From contig NZ_AXAP01000066.1 in NCBI RefSeq assembly GCF_000472865.1, positions 1 through 45,599 on the forward strand: DNA of 45,599 nucleotides, read 5' to 3'. The notes under the pieces are model-generated. The model did no database searches and was not told the origin of the DNA. It saw only the letters and a program-made list of their open reading frames with translations. This DNA is from Bradyrhizobium elkanii WSM2783 (GTDB lineage Bacteria > Pseudomonadota > Alphaproteobacteria > Rhizobiales > Xanthobacteraceae). The position numbers and the translations under genes are program-made. Positions 23,622 through 31,351 of the stretch are shown here, piece after piece (within the stretch, counting starts at the first letter, position 1; each line of letters starts with the position of its first letter).

Positions 23622-24758
23622 ATGGCATCCGACGGCAAGACTGGGCTTCAGCTTCGTTCGTTGATCAAGAAGAGCGGCGAGCTGGAAATTTCGCTTGTAG
23701 AGGTGCCAATCCCCGAACCCGGCCCGGACGAGATCGTGGTCCGCGTCGAGGCCACGCCGATCAATCCGTCCGACCTCGGGCTCCTGATCGGCCCTGCCGA
23801 CCTCTCGACCGCCAAGGCTTCCGGTACCAAGGAATTTCCGGTTATCTCTGCCAAGGTGCCGCAAGCGGCGCTTGGCGGGCTTGCGGCGCGGCTCGACCAG
23901 TCGATGCCGGTCGGCAACGAAGGCGCCGGCGTCGTCGTGAAGACCGGATCGTCTGACGCGGCGAAGGCGCTGCTCGGCAAGACGGTCGCGCTGCTCGGCG
24001 GCGCGATGTATGCGCAATATCGGCTGGCGCGGGCGAAGGACGTGCTGGTGCTGCCCGAGGGCACCACGGCTGCGGAAGGTGCCTCCTGCTTCGTCAATCC
24101 GCTGACGGCGCTCGGCATGACCGAGACCATGCGGCGCGAGGGCCACAAGGCGCTGGTGCATACCGCGGCCGCCTCCAATCTCGGCCAGATGCTGAACAAG
24201 ATCTGCCTCAAGGACGGCATTCCCCTGGTCAACATCGTGCGCAACAAGGCGCAGGCCGACATCCTGCACAAGATCGGCGCCAAGTACGTCGTCGATTCCT
24301 CCGCGCCGACATTTATCGACGATCTCACCAATGCGCTGGTCGAGACTGGCGCCACCATCGCCTTCGATGCGATCGGCGGCGGCAAGCTCGCCGGCCAGAT
24401 CCTCAATGCGATGGAAGTCGCGATCAACAAGACCGCCAAGGAATACAGCCGCTACGGCTCGGCCGTGCACAAGCAGGTCTATATCTATGGCAGCCTCGAC
24501 ACCGGACCGGTCGAATTGCCGCGCGGCTTCGGCATGGCGTGGGGGGTCGGTGGCTGGCTCCTGACCTATTTCCTGCAGAAGCTGCCGCCGGCGGATTTCG
24601 CAAGGTTGCGCCAGCGCGTGGTCGACGAACTCAAAACGACCTTTGCAAGCCACTACACGCAGGTGGTGTCGCTGCCGGAAACGCTGTCGCTTTCCAACAT
24701 CGCCATCTATGCCAAGCGCGCAACCGGCGAGAAATTCCTGATCAATCCGAATAAGTAG
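23622..24758 (+). CDS. Zinc-independent quinone oxidoreductase-like protein (MDR superfamily)
   Basis: This 378-residue medium-chain dehydrogenase/reductase has the GroES-like domain (PIPEPGPDEIVVRVEATPIN, PSDLGLL, NEGAGVVVKTG) and a Rossmann domain (ALVHTAAASNLGQMLNK, IGAKYVVDSS). The zinc-binding cysteine cluster of alcohol dehydrogenases is missing, so it belongs with quinone or enone reductases using NAD(P)H. GGGAGGGG lies a few bases before the ATG. The substrate is unknown. It follows the GH113/RTX gene by 83 bases and is followed by repeats. Confidence 0.85.
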   Translation: MASDGKTGLQLRSLIKKSGELEISLVEVPIPEPGPDEIVVRVEATPINPSDLGLLIGPADLSTAKASGTKEFPVISAKVPQAALGGLAARLDQSMPVGNEGAGVVVKTGSSDAAKALLGKTVALLGGAMYAQYRLARAKDVLVLPEGTTAAEGASCFVNPLTALGMTETMRREGHKALVHTAAASNLGQMLNKICLKDGIPLVNIVRNKAQADILHKIGAKYVVDSSAPTFIDDLTNALVETGATIAFDAIGGGKLAGQILNAMEVAINKTAKEYSRYGSAVHKQVYIYGSLDTGPVELPRGFGMAWGVGGWLLTYFLQKLPPADFARLRQRVVDELKTTFASHYTQVVSLPETLSLSNIAIYAKRATGEKFLINPNK

Positions 24759-24803
24759 TGCTGTAGCTCCGGATCACTCTTGTGCTTTTACCGCTCCCGC
24801 GAC

Positions 24804-24925
24804 GTCGTCCCTGCGAAAGCAGGGACCCATAACCACAGGCGTTCGTGGTGCGCTCCGCTATCACTGCTTGCTCGCGCAACAACAATCCCCTGTGGTTATG
24901 GGTCCCGGGTCAAGCCCGGGACGAC
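24804..24925. repeat. Long inverted-repeat element
   Basis: The arms GTCGTCCCTGCG...GGGACCCATAACCACAGG (24804-24839) and CCTGTGGTTATGGGTCCC...GGGACGAC (24889-24925) are inverted, and a nested GTCCCGGGTCAAGCCCGGGA hairpin lies in the right arm. It sits behind the quinone-oxidoreductase-like gene. The 373-base stretch 24759-25131 holds this repeat, the next one and the promoter of the FMN reductase, but no gene. Confidence 0.75.
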
Positions 24926-24962
24926 GCGGGGAGAGGTTCGGGCCAAATCATCGAACAGCCCT

Positions 24963-24997
24963 TAGCCCGGGTTGCGCGTTCCGCTCCACCCGGGCTA
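24963..24997. repeat. TAGCCCGGG palindromic element
   Basis: TAGCCCGGG (24963-24971) and CCCGGGCTA (24989-24997) flank a short GC-rich loop. A longer element with the same end sequence (GTAGCCCGGG/CCCGGGCTAC) lies at 45241-45330. Confidence 0.65.
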
Positions 24998-25051
24998 CGG
25001 GCGCCACATTTCCCGCCAGGCTCATTTCCGCGAACGCTGTGTTTCCGCAAT

Positions 25052-25066
25052 TGCATGTTCCATGCA
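25052..25066 (+). promoter_or_regulatory. Candidate operator before the FMN reductase
   Basis: TGCATG-TTC-CATGCA is a perfect 6-3-6 palindrome, 65 bases before the start codon, followed two bases later by a further TTGCAT half-site. NADPH-dependent FMN reductases are often under stress-responsive repressors, but none is encoded next door. Confidence 0.35.
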
Positions 25067-25131
25067 CTTGCATTCTTTTCGGCGTGGCGGCTTAAGTCCC
25101 CCGTCGAACTCCTCGATCAAAGGGAAACCAA

Positions 25132-25683
25132 ATGGCCTACACCGTCGTCACCATCGCAGGCAGCCTGCGCAAGGAGAGCTTCTCGCTGAAGATCGCTCGC
25201 GCGCTTGCCAAGCTTGCGCCGTCCTCGCTGAAGCTCGACGTCATCACGCCAGCCGGCATTTCCTTCTTCAACCAGGACCTGGAGGCCAACCCACCGGCCG
25301 ACTGGCTGGCGTTCCGGGAGAAGCTGCAGCAATCGAACGGCATCCTGTTCGTGACGCCGGAATACAATCGCTCGATCCCCGGCGTGCTGAAGAACGCCAT
25401 TGATGTCGGCTCGCGCCCCTATGGCAAGAGCTCGTTCAACGGCAAGCCGGTCGGCATCATCAGCAATTCGCCAGGACCGCTCGGCGGCGTGTCGGCCGCC
25501 AAGCATCTGCAGAACATCCTGCCGGGGATTACGGGCCCGATCCTGCAGCAGCCGGAGATCTATCTGAATGCGATCGGCGACGCCTTCGACGCCAATGGCG
25601 AGGTCACCAAGGACGCGCTCCGGCAGGTGCTGCAGCAGTATATCGACGCGTTCGCGGGCCACGTTGAAAAGCACAACAAGTGA
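25132..25683 (+). CDS. NADPH-dependent FMN reductase (ChrR/YieF-like)
   Basis: This 183-residue flavodoxin-like protein reduces FMN-bound electron acceptors such as quinones, azo dyes or chromate using NAD(P)H. The FMN phosphate loop is GSLRKESFSLKIARAL (residues 9-24), the active-site strand VTPEYNRSIPGVLKNAIDVG, and the flavin-ring segment SNSPGPLGGVSAAKHLQ. Residues and length match the ChrR family. AAAGGGAAACCAA precedes the ATG. ftsB starts 44 bases later on the same strand and may be partly read through. Confidence 0.92.
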   Translation: MAYTVVTIAGSLRKESFSLKIARALAKLAPSSLKLDVITPAGISFFNQDLEANPPADWLAFREKLQQSNGILFVTPEYNRSIPGVLKNAIDVGSRPYGKSSFNGKPVGIISNSPGPLGGVSAAKHLQNILPGITGPILQQPEIYLNAIGDAFDANGEVTKDALRQVLQQYIDAFAGHVEKHNK

Positions 25684-25727
25684 TTTCGTTTTAGGAGTCC
25701 ATTAACCGCGGCGTCCCAAGCTGCGGC

Positions 25728-26045
25728 ATGGTCTCCCGCACGCGCCTCAAGTCGATCCTGACCGGGCTCGCCCTCTATACGATGGCGGCCCTGATGATCG
25801 GCTATTTCGGCGTCAATGCCTATACCGGCAAATACGGCCTGAACGCGCGGCAGGAGCTCGACCAGGAGATCATCGCGCTGACCTCCGAGTTGCAGCGGCT
25901 GAAGAAGGAGCGCGCTGAGGGTGAGAAGCGTGTCGCGTTGCTCCGGTCCGAGAGCCTTGATCCCGACATGCTGGACGAGCGCGCCCGCTTCCAGCTCGAC
26001 TATGCCAGCCCGCGCGACCTGGTGCGGATCAGCAAATCGAATTAA
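25728..26045 (+). CDS. ftsB: Septum formation initiator FtsB/DivIC
   Basis: FtsB forms a complex with FtsL and FtsQ that activates septal cell-wall synthesis. The 105-residue protein has a short cytoplasmic N-terminus, one membrane helix (about 9-28, SILTGLALYTMAALMIGYFG), a coiled coil (about 44-75, DQEIIALTSELQRLKKERAE) and the family end motif LDPDMLDERARFQLDYA. In many alphaproteobacteria it lies directly between eno and pdhA; here accessory genes separate it from both. Confidence 0.93.
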   Translation: MVSRTRLKSILTGLALYTMAALMIGYFGVNAYTGKYGLNARQELDQEIIALTSELQRLKKERAEGEKRVALLRSESLDPDMLDERARFQLDYASPRDLVRISKSN

Positions 26046-26177
26046 TTGTCGAGCCGTTCCAATTGCCGTAGAGTAGTAGAAGCGTTTCGAGCGCAGTGGC
26101 CCCAATCGGGGTAACAAAGAACGCATCAAACGCCGGCGAGCCCCGCGATGGCGGTCCAGCTCCTACCGTGACTGACT

Positions 26178-26219
26178 TTGACGAAGGTCAAGCAAGCCAT
26201 GGTCCGCAGGCCCTATATT
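26178..26219 (+). promoter_or_regulatory. FixK/FNR-type box with -10 at class II spacing
   Basis: TTGACGAAGGTCAA (26178-26191) fits the FixK2/FNR consensus TTGA-N6-TCAA exactly and is a 5-4-5 palindrome. TATATT (26214-26219) is a good -10. With a transcription start seven bases downstream (about 26226) the box is centred at -41.5, the classical class II activation position. The start would lie 22 bases before the ATG of the GAF-Fis regulator. Confidence 0.7.
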
Positions 26220-26247
26220 ATTGGGTTAAGGGAGGAGTATCAGCGGG

Positions 26248-27213
26248 ATGAAGGAGCTCAAGCTCGCTCATCATGCGGCCCGTGTCGAGGCCGCGATCGA
26301 ATCCGGCCAGGCCGCGCGATCCGCGCTGGTGGCGTCGTGGCGACGGTCTTCCCGATTGCATCAGCTTGATCCCGCCGGCACACGGCCGCCGCAACGGCTG
26401 ACCGAGGCTGAGTTCCAACAGGCGCGGGAGCGCATCGCGCCGCTATTGCGCGCGGCGCAAGCCAGCATGGATCGGCTGTACCAGGCGGTGGGCGCCGCCG
26501 GCTGTTGCGTGCTGCTCGCCAATCACGATGGTATTCCGCTGGAACGGCGCGGGCATGCGGCTGATGATTCCACCTTCGAGGAGTGGGGCTTGTGGACGGG
26601 GGCGATCTGGAACGAGGAGCATGAGGGTACCAACGGGATCGGCACCTGCCTGATCGAGCAGCGCGTCCTGACCATTGACCGCGAACAGCATTTCTTCACC
26701 CGCAACACGCTGCTGAGCTGCACCGCGGCCCCGATCTATGACGAGCATGCAAGGCTCGTCGGCGTGCTCGATGTGTCCTCGTGCCGCGCCGACCGCACTG
26801 ATGCCTTTGCCAGCCTGATTGCGCTCGCGGCGGGCGAAGCGGCGCGGCGGATCGAGGCCGAGCTGTTCCGCAACGCCTTTGCGAATGCCCGGATCGTGCT
26901 GACGCCGCCGACCGAGGCCCATGGCGGCGGCTTGCTCGCGATCGACAGCGACGACCTCGTGATCGGCGCCACGCGTTCGGCGCGGCTCGCCCTGGGTATC
27001 CCGCCCGACCGCGCCCTCCGGCCGGTTCCGGCCGCCGACCTGCTCGATGGCCGGGCAGGGCGCTGCGAGCACCTCGGCGACGCGCAGCGTGCGGCCCTGC
27101 AGCGGGCGCTGGCGCGGGCACAGGGCAATGTCTCGGCCGCGGCGAAAGCGCTCGGCGTCAGCCGCGCAACCTTGCACCGTAAGCTGAAGCGCTTCGACCT
27201 CAAGGGGCACTAA
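26248..27213 (+). CDS. GAF-Fis transcriptional regulator (AcoR-like, no AAA+ domain)
   Basis: This 321-residue regulator resembles the sensory and DNA-binding parts of AcoR, the activator of acetoin and aldehyde catabolism. SWRRSSRLHQLDP is the conserved N-terminal helix, followed by a GAF-type sensor (about 70-200, GAIWNEEHEGTNGIGTCL, AAPIYDEHARLVGVLDVSS). The C-terminal Fis-type HTH is ARAQGNVSAAAKALGVSRAT. The central sigma-54 AAA+ domain is absent, so it cannot drive sigma-54 promoters directly. A FixK-type promoter precedes it, suggesting induction at low oxygen. The acetaldehyde-type dehydrogenase at 34954 is a plausible target. Confidence 0.88.
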   Translation: MKELKLAHHAARVEAAIESGQAARSALVASWRRSSRLHQLDPAGTRPPQRLTEAEFQQARERIAPLLRAAQASMDRLYQAVGAAGCCVLLANHDGIPLERRGHAADDSTFEEWGLWTGAIWNEEHEGTNGIGTCLIEQRVLTIDREQHFFTRNTLLSCTAAPIYDEHARLVGVLDVSSCRADRTDAFASLIALAAGEAARRIEAELFRNAFANARIVLTPPTEAHGGGLLAIDSDDLVIGATRSARLALGIPPDRALRPVPAADLLDGRAGRCEHLGDAQRAALQRALARAQGNVSAAAKALGVSRATLHRKLKRFDLKGH

Positions 27214-27342
27214 GGCGCAAAAGCCTGATTCGGCGCTATCGGCGGACGCTGTGTGGAACACGGGATGATTGGCCGTGTGGCGCTCGACGGGCTGTGATCA
27301 GGTTGATAAGCCCCTCTCCGCAAGGAGAGCTTGAGTCGGGAC

Positions 27343-28842
27343 ATGACCGTTGCGATCGAGATGGGGCACACGACAGCCGGCGCCCCGGCTGTTCTGGATC
27401 TCGAGGAATTGCTGGCGACCCGCCTCTTGGTGCAGGGCAATTCAGGCTCCGGCAAATCCCATCTGCTGCGTCGGCTGCTCGAACAGAGTGCCGCCTGGGT
27501 ACAGCAGGCCATCATCGACCCCGAAGGCGACTTCGTGACGCTGGCCGATCGTTTCGGTCACCTCGTGATCGATGCCGAGGACCATACCGAGCGCGGCCTG
27601 CAGGTTGCCGGTGAGCGGGCGCGCATCCATCGCGTCTCCACGGTACTCAATCTGGAGGGACTGGACGCAGAGAACCAGATGCGCCGCGCCGCCGCCTTCC
27701 TCGGCGGACTGTTCGACGTCGAGCGCGACCACTGGTACCCGATGCTTGTGGTGGTGGATGAGGCGCAGCTCTTCGCGCCGGCGATCGCCGGGGAAGTGTC
27801 GGACGAAGCGCGCAAGCTCTCGCTCGGCGCCATGACCAACCTCATGTGCCGTGGCCGCAAACGTGGGCTTGCGGGGATCATCGCGACCCAGCGACTTGCG
27901 AAGCTCGCCAAGAACGTCGCGGCCGAGGCCTCCAATTTCCTCATGGGCCGGACTTTCCTTGATATCGACATGGCGCGTGCCGCCGATCTTCTCGGCATGG
28001 AGCGGCGGCAGGCGGAGGCCTTCCGGGACCTGGAGCGCGGACAATTCATGGCGCTGGGTCCGGCACTGTCCCGCCGTCCGCTGGGGCTGCGCATTGGCGC
28101 GACGGATACCCACGCGCGCAATGCGACGCCGCGCCTGCTGCCGCTGCCGGAAGCGACGCTGGAAGATGCGCGCGCCGTGATCCTGGCGGCGCCGCCGCCC
28201 GAGGCTGGCCGGCCGCAGCGCCGGCCGGCGCCGGATCTTCTCGAGCAACTCAGGGCGGCGAAGTCCGCGGTCCCGGATAACAGCCCCGAGACGATCGAGC
28301 TGCCAATCAGCGACGAGGAGCTGGCCGAGCGGCGCGAGCAGGTGGACCGGATCCTGAGCGCGGTCCTGGCAGAGCCCGATGCGGGCTTCCGCGCCATCGG
28401 CGTCCTCTATCAGGAGTTCGTGGTCCGCTGCCGGATAGAAGGCCTCGGTTCGGCCGTGCCGGATCTGAATGACTTCCGCCGCATGCTGACGCGCGCCCGC
28501 GCCGGGCTCGGCTCCGATCTGGTCGAGGATGACGCATGGCAGGATGTCTCGCTCCGCGCCTCCATTTTGCCGGAGGACATGCAGGGCGTCTTCATGATGA
28601 TCGCTCGCGCGGCGAAGGAGGGCTGGCCGTGCCCCAGCGATGCAGCGATCGCGCGCGCCTATGGCTCGCACTCGCTCCGCCGCGCCCAGCGTCTGCTGAC
28701 CTATATCGAGGATCAGGGCCTGATCGTCTGCCAGCTTGACGGCGCAGGTCGAAGGATCGTGACACTGGTCGAACTGGCCTGGGCGACAGCCCCGGGCGAC
28801 CCGAATGCCGAGGAGGTGCCGGCGGAGCAGGGTTGCAGTTAA
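27343..28842 (+). CDS. HerA/FtsK-like ATP-binding protein (DUF87)
   Basis: This P-loop ATPase has about 500 residues. Walker A is QGNSGSGKSHLL (near residue 30), Walker B is MLVVVDEAQLF, and GRKRGLAGIIATQR is the sensor strand typical of the HerA/DUF87 clan. The C-terminal 150 residues are helical and include a winged-helix-like SDAAIARAYGSHSLRRAQRL segment. Stand-alone relatives are common in alphaproteobacteria and have no settled role; DNA pumping or repair is possible. A TTG at 27331 is an alternative start; neither start has ideal Shine-Dalgarno spacing. No NurA nuclease or partner gene lies nearby. Confidence 0.8.
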   Translation: MTVAIEMGHTTAGAPAVLDLEELLATRLLVQGNSGSGKSHLLRRLLEQSAAWVQQAIIDPEGDFVTLADRFGHLVIDAEDHTERGLQVAGERARIHRVSTVLNLEGLDAENQMRRAAAFLGGLFDVERDHWYPMLVVVDEAQLFAPAIAGEVSDEARKLSLGAMTNLMCRGRKRGLAGIIATQRLAKLAKNVAAEASNFLMGRTFLDIDMARAADLLGMERRQAEAFRDLERGQFMALGPALSRRPLGLRIGATDTHARNATPRLLPLPEATLEDARAVILAAPPPEAGRPQRRPAPDLLEQLRAAKSAVPDNSPETIELPISDEELAERREQVDRILSAVLAEPDAGFRAIGVLYQEFVVRCRIEGLGSAVPDLNDFRRMLTRARAGLGSDLVEDDAWQDVSLRASILPEDMQGVFMMIARAAKEGWPCPSDAAIARAYGSHSLRRAQRLLTYIEDQGLIVCQLDGAGRRIVTLVELAWATAPGDPNAEEVPAEQGCS

Positions 28843-28932
28843 GGGGCTGAAGCGGAAGCTCTTCAGGCCGCGCGCGTCATCGCATCACTCGGAGACATAT
28901 GGTCGCCGCTCCGTTGCGACGCGCAACTTGAA

Positions 28933-28952
28933 ATGCAGTAAAATTACTGCAT
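28933..28952 (+). promoter_or_regulatory. Perfect palindromic operator at the arsR start
   Basis: ATGCAGTAAAATTACTGCAT has 9-bp perfect arms around two bases. Its last two bases are the first two of the arsR ATG (28951). TAAAAT (28939-28944) inside it is a good -10, 19 bases after TTGCGA (28914-28919), which would put the transcription start on the A of the ATG. Autorepression of a leaderless message is the simplest reading. Confidence 0.6.
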
Positions 28953-29270
28953 GTTGATCTGGGTGGACGACGCCCAACTCGACAATGTCTTCAAGGCGCT
29001 CGGCGACCCCGTGCGTCGCCGCATCCTTGATCGCTTGGCGAAGCGTCCCGGGCAGCCTTGTTTGAGATCTGCGCTTCGTCGGTCGCAGAGGATGGCAGAA
29101 GCCTGTCGCGACAAACGATCTCGCAGCACCTCGACATGCTGGAGCGGGCTGGGCTGGTCCAGACGCATTGGAGCGGGCGCACCAAGATGCATAGCTTCGA
29201 CACTGCGCCTCTGCGGAAAGCAGCCGATGCCTGGCTCAACAAGCATCTGAAAAAAGGGAGTGGAACATGA
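28951..29270 (+). pseudogene. ArsR-family regulator, frameshifted
   Basis: The first part reads MLIWVDDAQLDNVFKALGDP and RRRILDRLAKRPGQ, the start of an ArsR winged helix. At 29055 the frame breaks: CAGCC instead of the expected CAGGCC. From there the other frame continues as ALFEICASSVAEDGRSLSRQ, TISQHLDMLERAGLV and WSGRTKMHSFDTAPLRKAAD to a stop at 29268-29270. One missing G would restore a full 106-residue repressor. The stop overlaps the start of the next gene (ATGA), the classic ArsR-VOC pairing. It may be a true mutation or a sequence error; an operator sits at its start. Confidence 0.75.
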
Positions 29271-29665
29271 GGATCTATGTCATGAGCGTCTTCGTTGACG
29301 ATCAGGCCAAGGCCCTGGATTTCTACACGGAGAAGCTGGGCTTCATCGTCAAGCACGACATCCCGCTCGGCGGCGATCATCGCTGGTTGACTGTTGTGTC
29401 GAAGGAGGCGCCGGAAGGAACCGAACTCCTGCTTGAGCCGAGTGAGCACCCTGCCGTTAGGCCATACAAATCTGCGCTCGTGAACGATGGGATTCCTGCA
29501 GCTTCCTTCAAGGTGGATGATCTTCAGAAGGAGTTCGAGCGGTTGCGCCAGCTTGGTGTCGAATTCACGGTACAGCCGATGGATGCTGGCGCCGTCAGAA
29601 TGGCTGTCTTCGATGATACATGTGGCAATCTCATTCAGCTCGTTGAAATGGTCGACGGAAGGTGA
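29267..29665 (+). CDS. VOC family protein (glyoxalase/dioxygenase fold)
   Basis: This 132-residue vicinal-oxygen-chelate protein begins MRIYVMSVFVDDQAKALDFY with TEKLGF following, and continues through GTELLLEPSEHPAVRPYK to FDDTCGNLIQLVEM. The closing Glu (LVEM) and the His in GGDHRW are candidate metal ligands. Relatives act in detoxification, for instance of electrophiles or antibiotics, often under an adjacent ArsR repressor. Its ATG overlaps the arsR stop, so translation is coupled. If arsR is truly frameshifted, ribosomes would stop early and coupling might fail. The substrate is unknown. Confidence 0.88.
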   Translation: MRIYVMSVFVDDQAKALDFYTEKLGFIVKHDIPLGGDHRWLTVVSKEAPEGTELLLEPSEHPAVRPYKSALVNDGIPAASFKVDDLQKEFERLRQLGVEFTVQPMDAGAVRMAVFDDTCGNLIQLVEMVDGR

Positions 29666-29825
29666 GGGCGGCAACGTCAACGGCGCGGCCTCACATATCG
29701 GCTACGGGTCGGAAGCGGCGAAGCCTAGCGCATGTTATACCCGATCTGTCGTCGGCGGCAGGTGTTCGAGCCGGTTCTGGCGACGTCGGGCTCCTTTGAC
29801 GCGCGTGAAATCAAGGAACCCTTCA

Positions 29826-30767
29826 CTACAGCTCCAATGTTACACTCACCCGAGCGCGCGAGACGCATAGCATCAGCCGGTCCTGCCGCTTCGACGTCGG
29901 CAACACCTTGTCGCGATGCAGGACAATACCGTCGCGATAGCCACATTCGCAGGAGCCGCAGACGCCCATCTCGCAGGACGACGGCAGCGGGAAATCATGC
30001 TCGCGCAGCACATCGAGCAACGACTTGTCCGCAGGCACCAGAATCCGCTGCCCGGTGGACGCCACGGTGGCTTCGAACGGCTCGGGCTTGAAGTTCTCAT
30101 CCACCGTCATCTGGAAATGTTCGCAGTGAATCTGCTCCTCGGACCATTCCGACAGCGACGACTGCACGGCATCAAGCAGCCGTTGCGGCCCACAGATGTA
30201 GACGTGGGTGCCGGGACTGGGCGGACCGATCACACCCGGGTCGAACCGTTCGCCGTGTTTAGAGAACCAGCATTGCAGATCATCGCCGCAGACCTGCACC
30301 AGTTCAGCGAGCAGCGGCGCCTCGGACGGCGACCTCGCACAATAGTAGAGGGTAAATGCCTTTCCCCACTGCTTCAGGCTGCGCGCCATCGCGAGCAACG
30401 GCGTGATGCCGATCCCGCCCGCGATCAGGACATAGCGTTCGCCGTCCGGCGTTAGAGGAAGATTGTTGCGCGGCGCGGAGATGTGGACCTCGCAGCCCTC
30501 TCTCAGTGTCTGGTGCGCCCACACCGAGCCGCCGCGGCCGTTCGCCTCCCGTTTGATGGCGATCTCGTAGCGCGCGGTGTCGGCCGGATCGCCACACAGG
30601 GAGTATTGCCGCACGCGCCCGTCGGGCAGGCGCATATCCACATGGGCACCCGCGCTCCATTCAGGCAGAGCGGGCCGCAGCGGATGAACGAGCGTCAGAT
30701 GAATAACGTCCGCTGTCGAGAAGCTCAGCTTCTCGACACGCAGCTTCATGATCAAACGTGCTGTCAT
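29826..30767 (-). CDS. PDR/VanB-family 2Fe-2S flavin reductase
   Basis: This 313-residue electron-transfer reductase resembles vanillate demethylase and phthalate dioxygenase reductases. A flavin domain (QYSLCGDPADTARYEIAIKR) is followed by an NAD-binding domain (VLIAGGIGITPLLAMARSL, HVYICGPQRLLDAV). The C-terminal plant-type ferredoxin domain has ligands in SSCEMGVCGSCECGYRDG and the later LMLCVSR. It would pass NAD(P)H electrons to a partner enzyme. Its ATG overlaps the stop of the MOSC gene (ATGA), so the likely partner is the MOSC protein rather than an oxygenase; no Rieske oxygenase is encoded nearby. It is the last gene of a five-gene operon. Confidence 0.92.
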   Translation of the reverse strand: MTARLIMKLRVEKLSFSTADVIHLTLVHPLRPALPEWSAGAHVDMRLPDGRVRQYSLCGDPADTARYEIAIKREANGRGGSVWAHQTLREGCEVHISAPRNNLPLTPDGERYVLIAGGIGITPLLAMARSLKQWGKAFTLYYCARSPSEAPLLAELVQVCGDDLQCWFSKHGERFDPGVIGPPSPGTHVYICGPQRLLDAVQSSLSEWSEEQIHCEHFQMTVDENFKPEPFEATVASTGQRILVPADKSLLDVLREHDFPLPSSCEMGVCGSCECGYRDGIVLHRDKVLPTSKRQDRLMLCVSRARVSVTLEL

Positions 30768-31348
30768 GGGCTTAACAACTCGATCTCGTCGCCTGGGCGG
30801 ATGATGCCGCCTCGCTCGATGCCACAGTTCAGTCCGGAGCGATTGTAGAGCGGGAGGAAGACCGGCAGACCCAAAAGCTCTTCCAGGTACTTGCACGGAA
30901 AGTTCAGTCGCCCGCCGCGCAGGATCACGTCGCCGACGCGAAAGCGCCTCCCGACGAGATGGTTCAGCGGCACGCCCTTCACTGTCAGGTTGCGGCGGTG
31001 GTCGCGCGGCTCCAGCGCGATCGGCCCCTGCTGCAACGGAGGATCGTTGCGGGAGAGCGCATCCAGCGCTTCCTGCTCGATCAGCGTGACCTCGCGCACA
31101 TCGGGCTTCGGCGAATAGGTGCCGAGACCGTTATAGTAACGGTCGCCGACGATCCCCCGTCCGACAACGCATTCCGCCGCGGCAAGCTCCTCCATCTCGT
31201 AGCTGGCGCTTGGCGCGATGTGGATGTGCAGCAGGACGCCGCGCCACTGCGTGGCGCCGCCGTCTTTGGTGATGGCGACCGAACCTGCGGGATGCGCGAA
31301 CGCCTCGATCATTTTCGGCGGCGGCCGCTCTGGCGAATGCATGTTCAT
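30764..31348 (-). CDS. MOSC-domain protein (YiiM-like)
   Basis: MOSC proteins bind molybdenum cofactor; YiiM and the related mARC enzymes reduce N-hydroxylated compounds. In this 194-residue protein the N-terminal part has GRGIVGDRYYNGLGTYSPK, followed by RRNLTVKGVPLNHLVGRRFR, and a Cys in NFPCKYLEELLG is the best candidate cofactor ligand. The end (GLNCGIERGGIIRPGDEIEL) is typical of the family. It begins three bases after the RidA stop and overlaps the reductase start, so MOSC and reductase should be made in fixed ratio. A Moco-dependent reductase fed by the 2Fe-2S protein is the simplest model. Confidence 0.88.
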   Translation of the reverse strand: MNMHSPERPPPKMIEAFAHPAGSVAITKDGGATQWRGVLLHIHIAPSASYEMEELAAAECVVGRGIVGDRYYNGLGTYSPKPDVREVTLIEQEALDALSRNDPPLQQGPIALEPRDHRRNLTVKGVPLNHLVGRRFRVGDVILRGGRLNFPCKYLEELLGLPVFLPLYNRSGLNCGIERGGIIRPGDEIELLSP

Positions 31349-31351
31349 GGC

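Noticed and set aside
24804..24997. CRISPR-like array or insertion sequence in the 24.8-25.0 kb repeats
   Set aside because: The units are inverted palindromes without regular spacers, and no transposase or cas gene is present.
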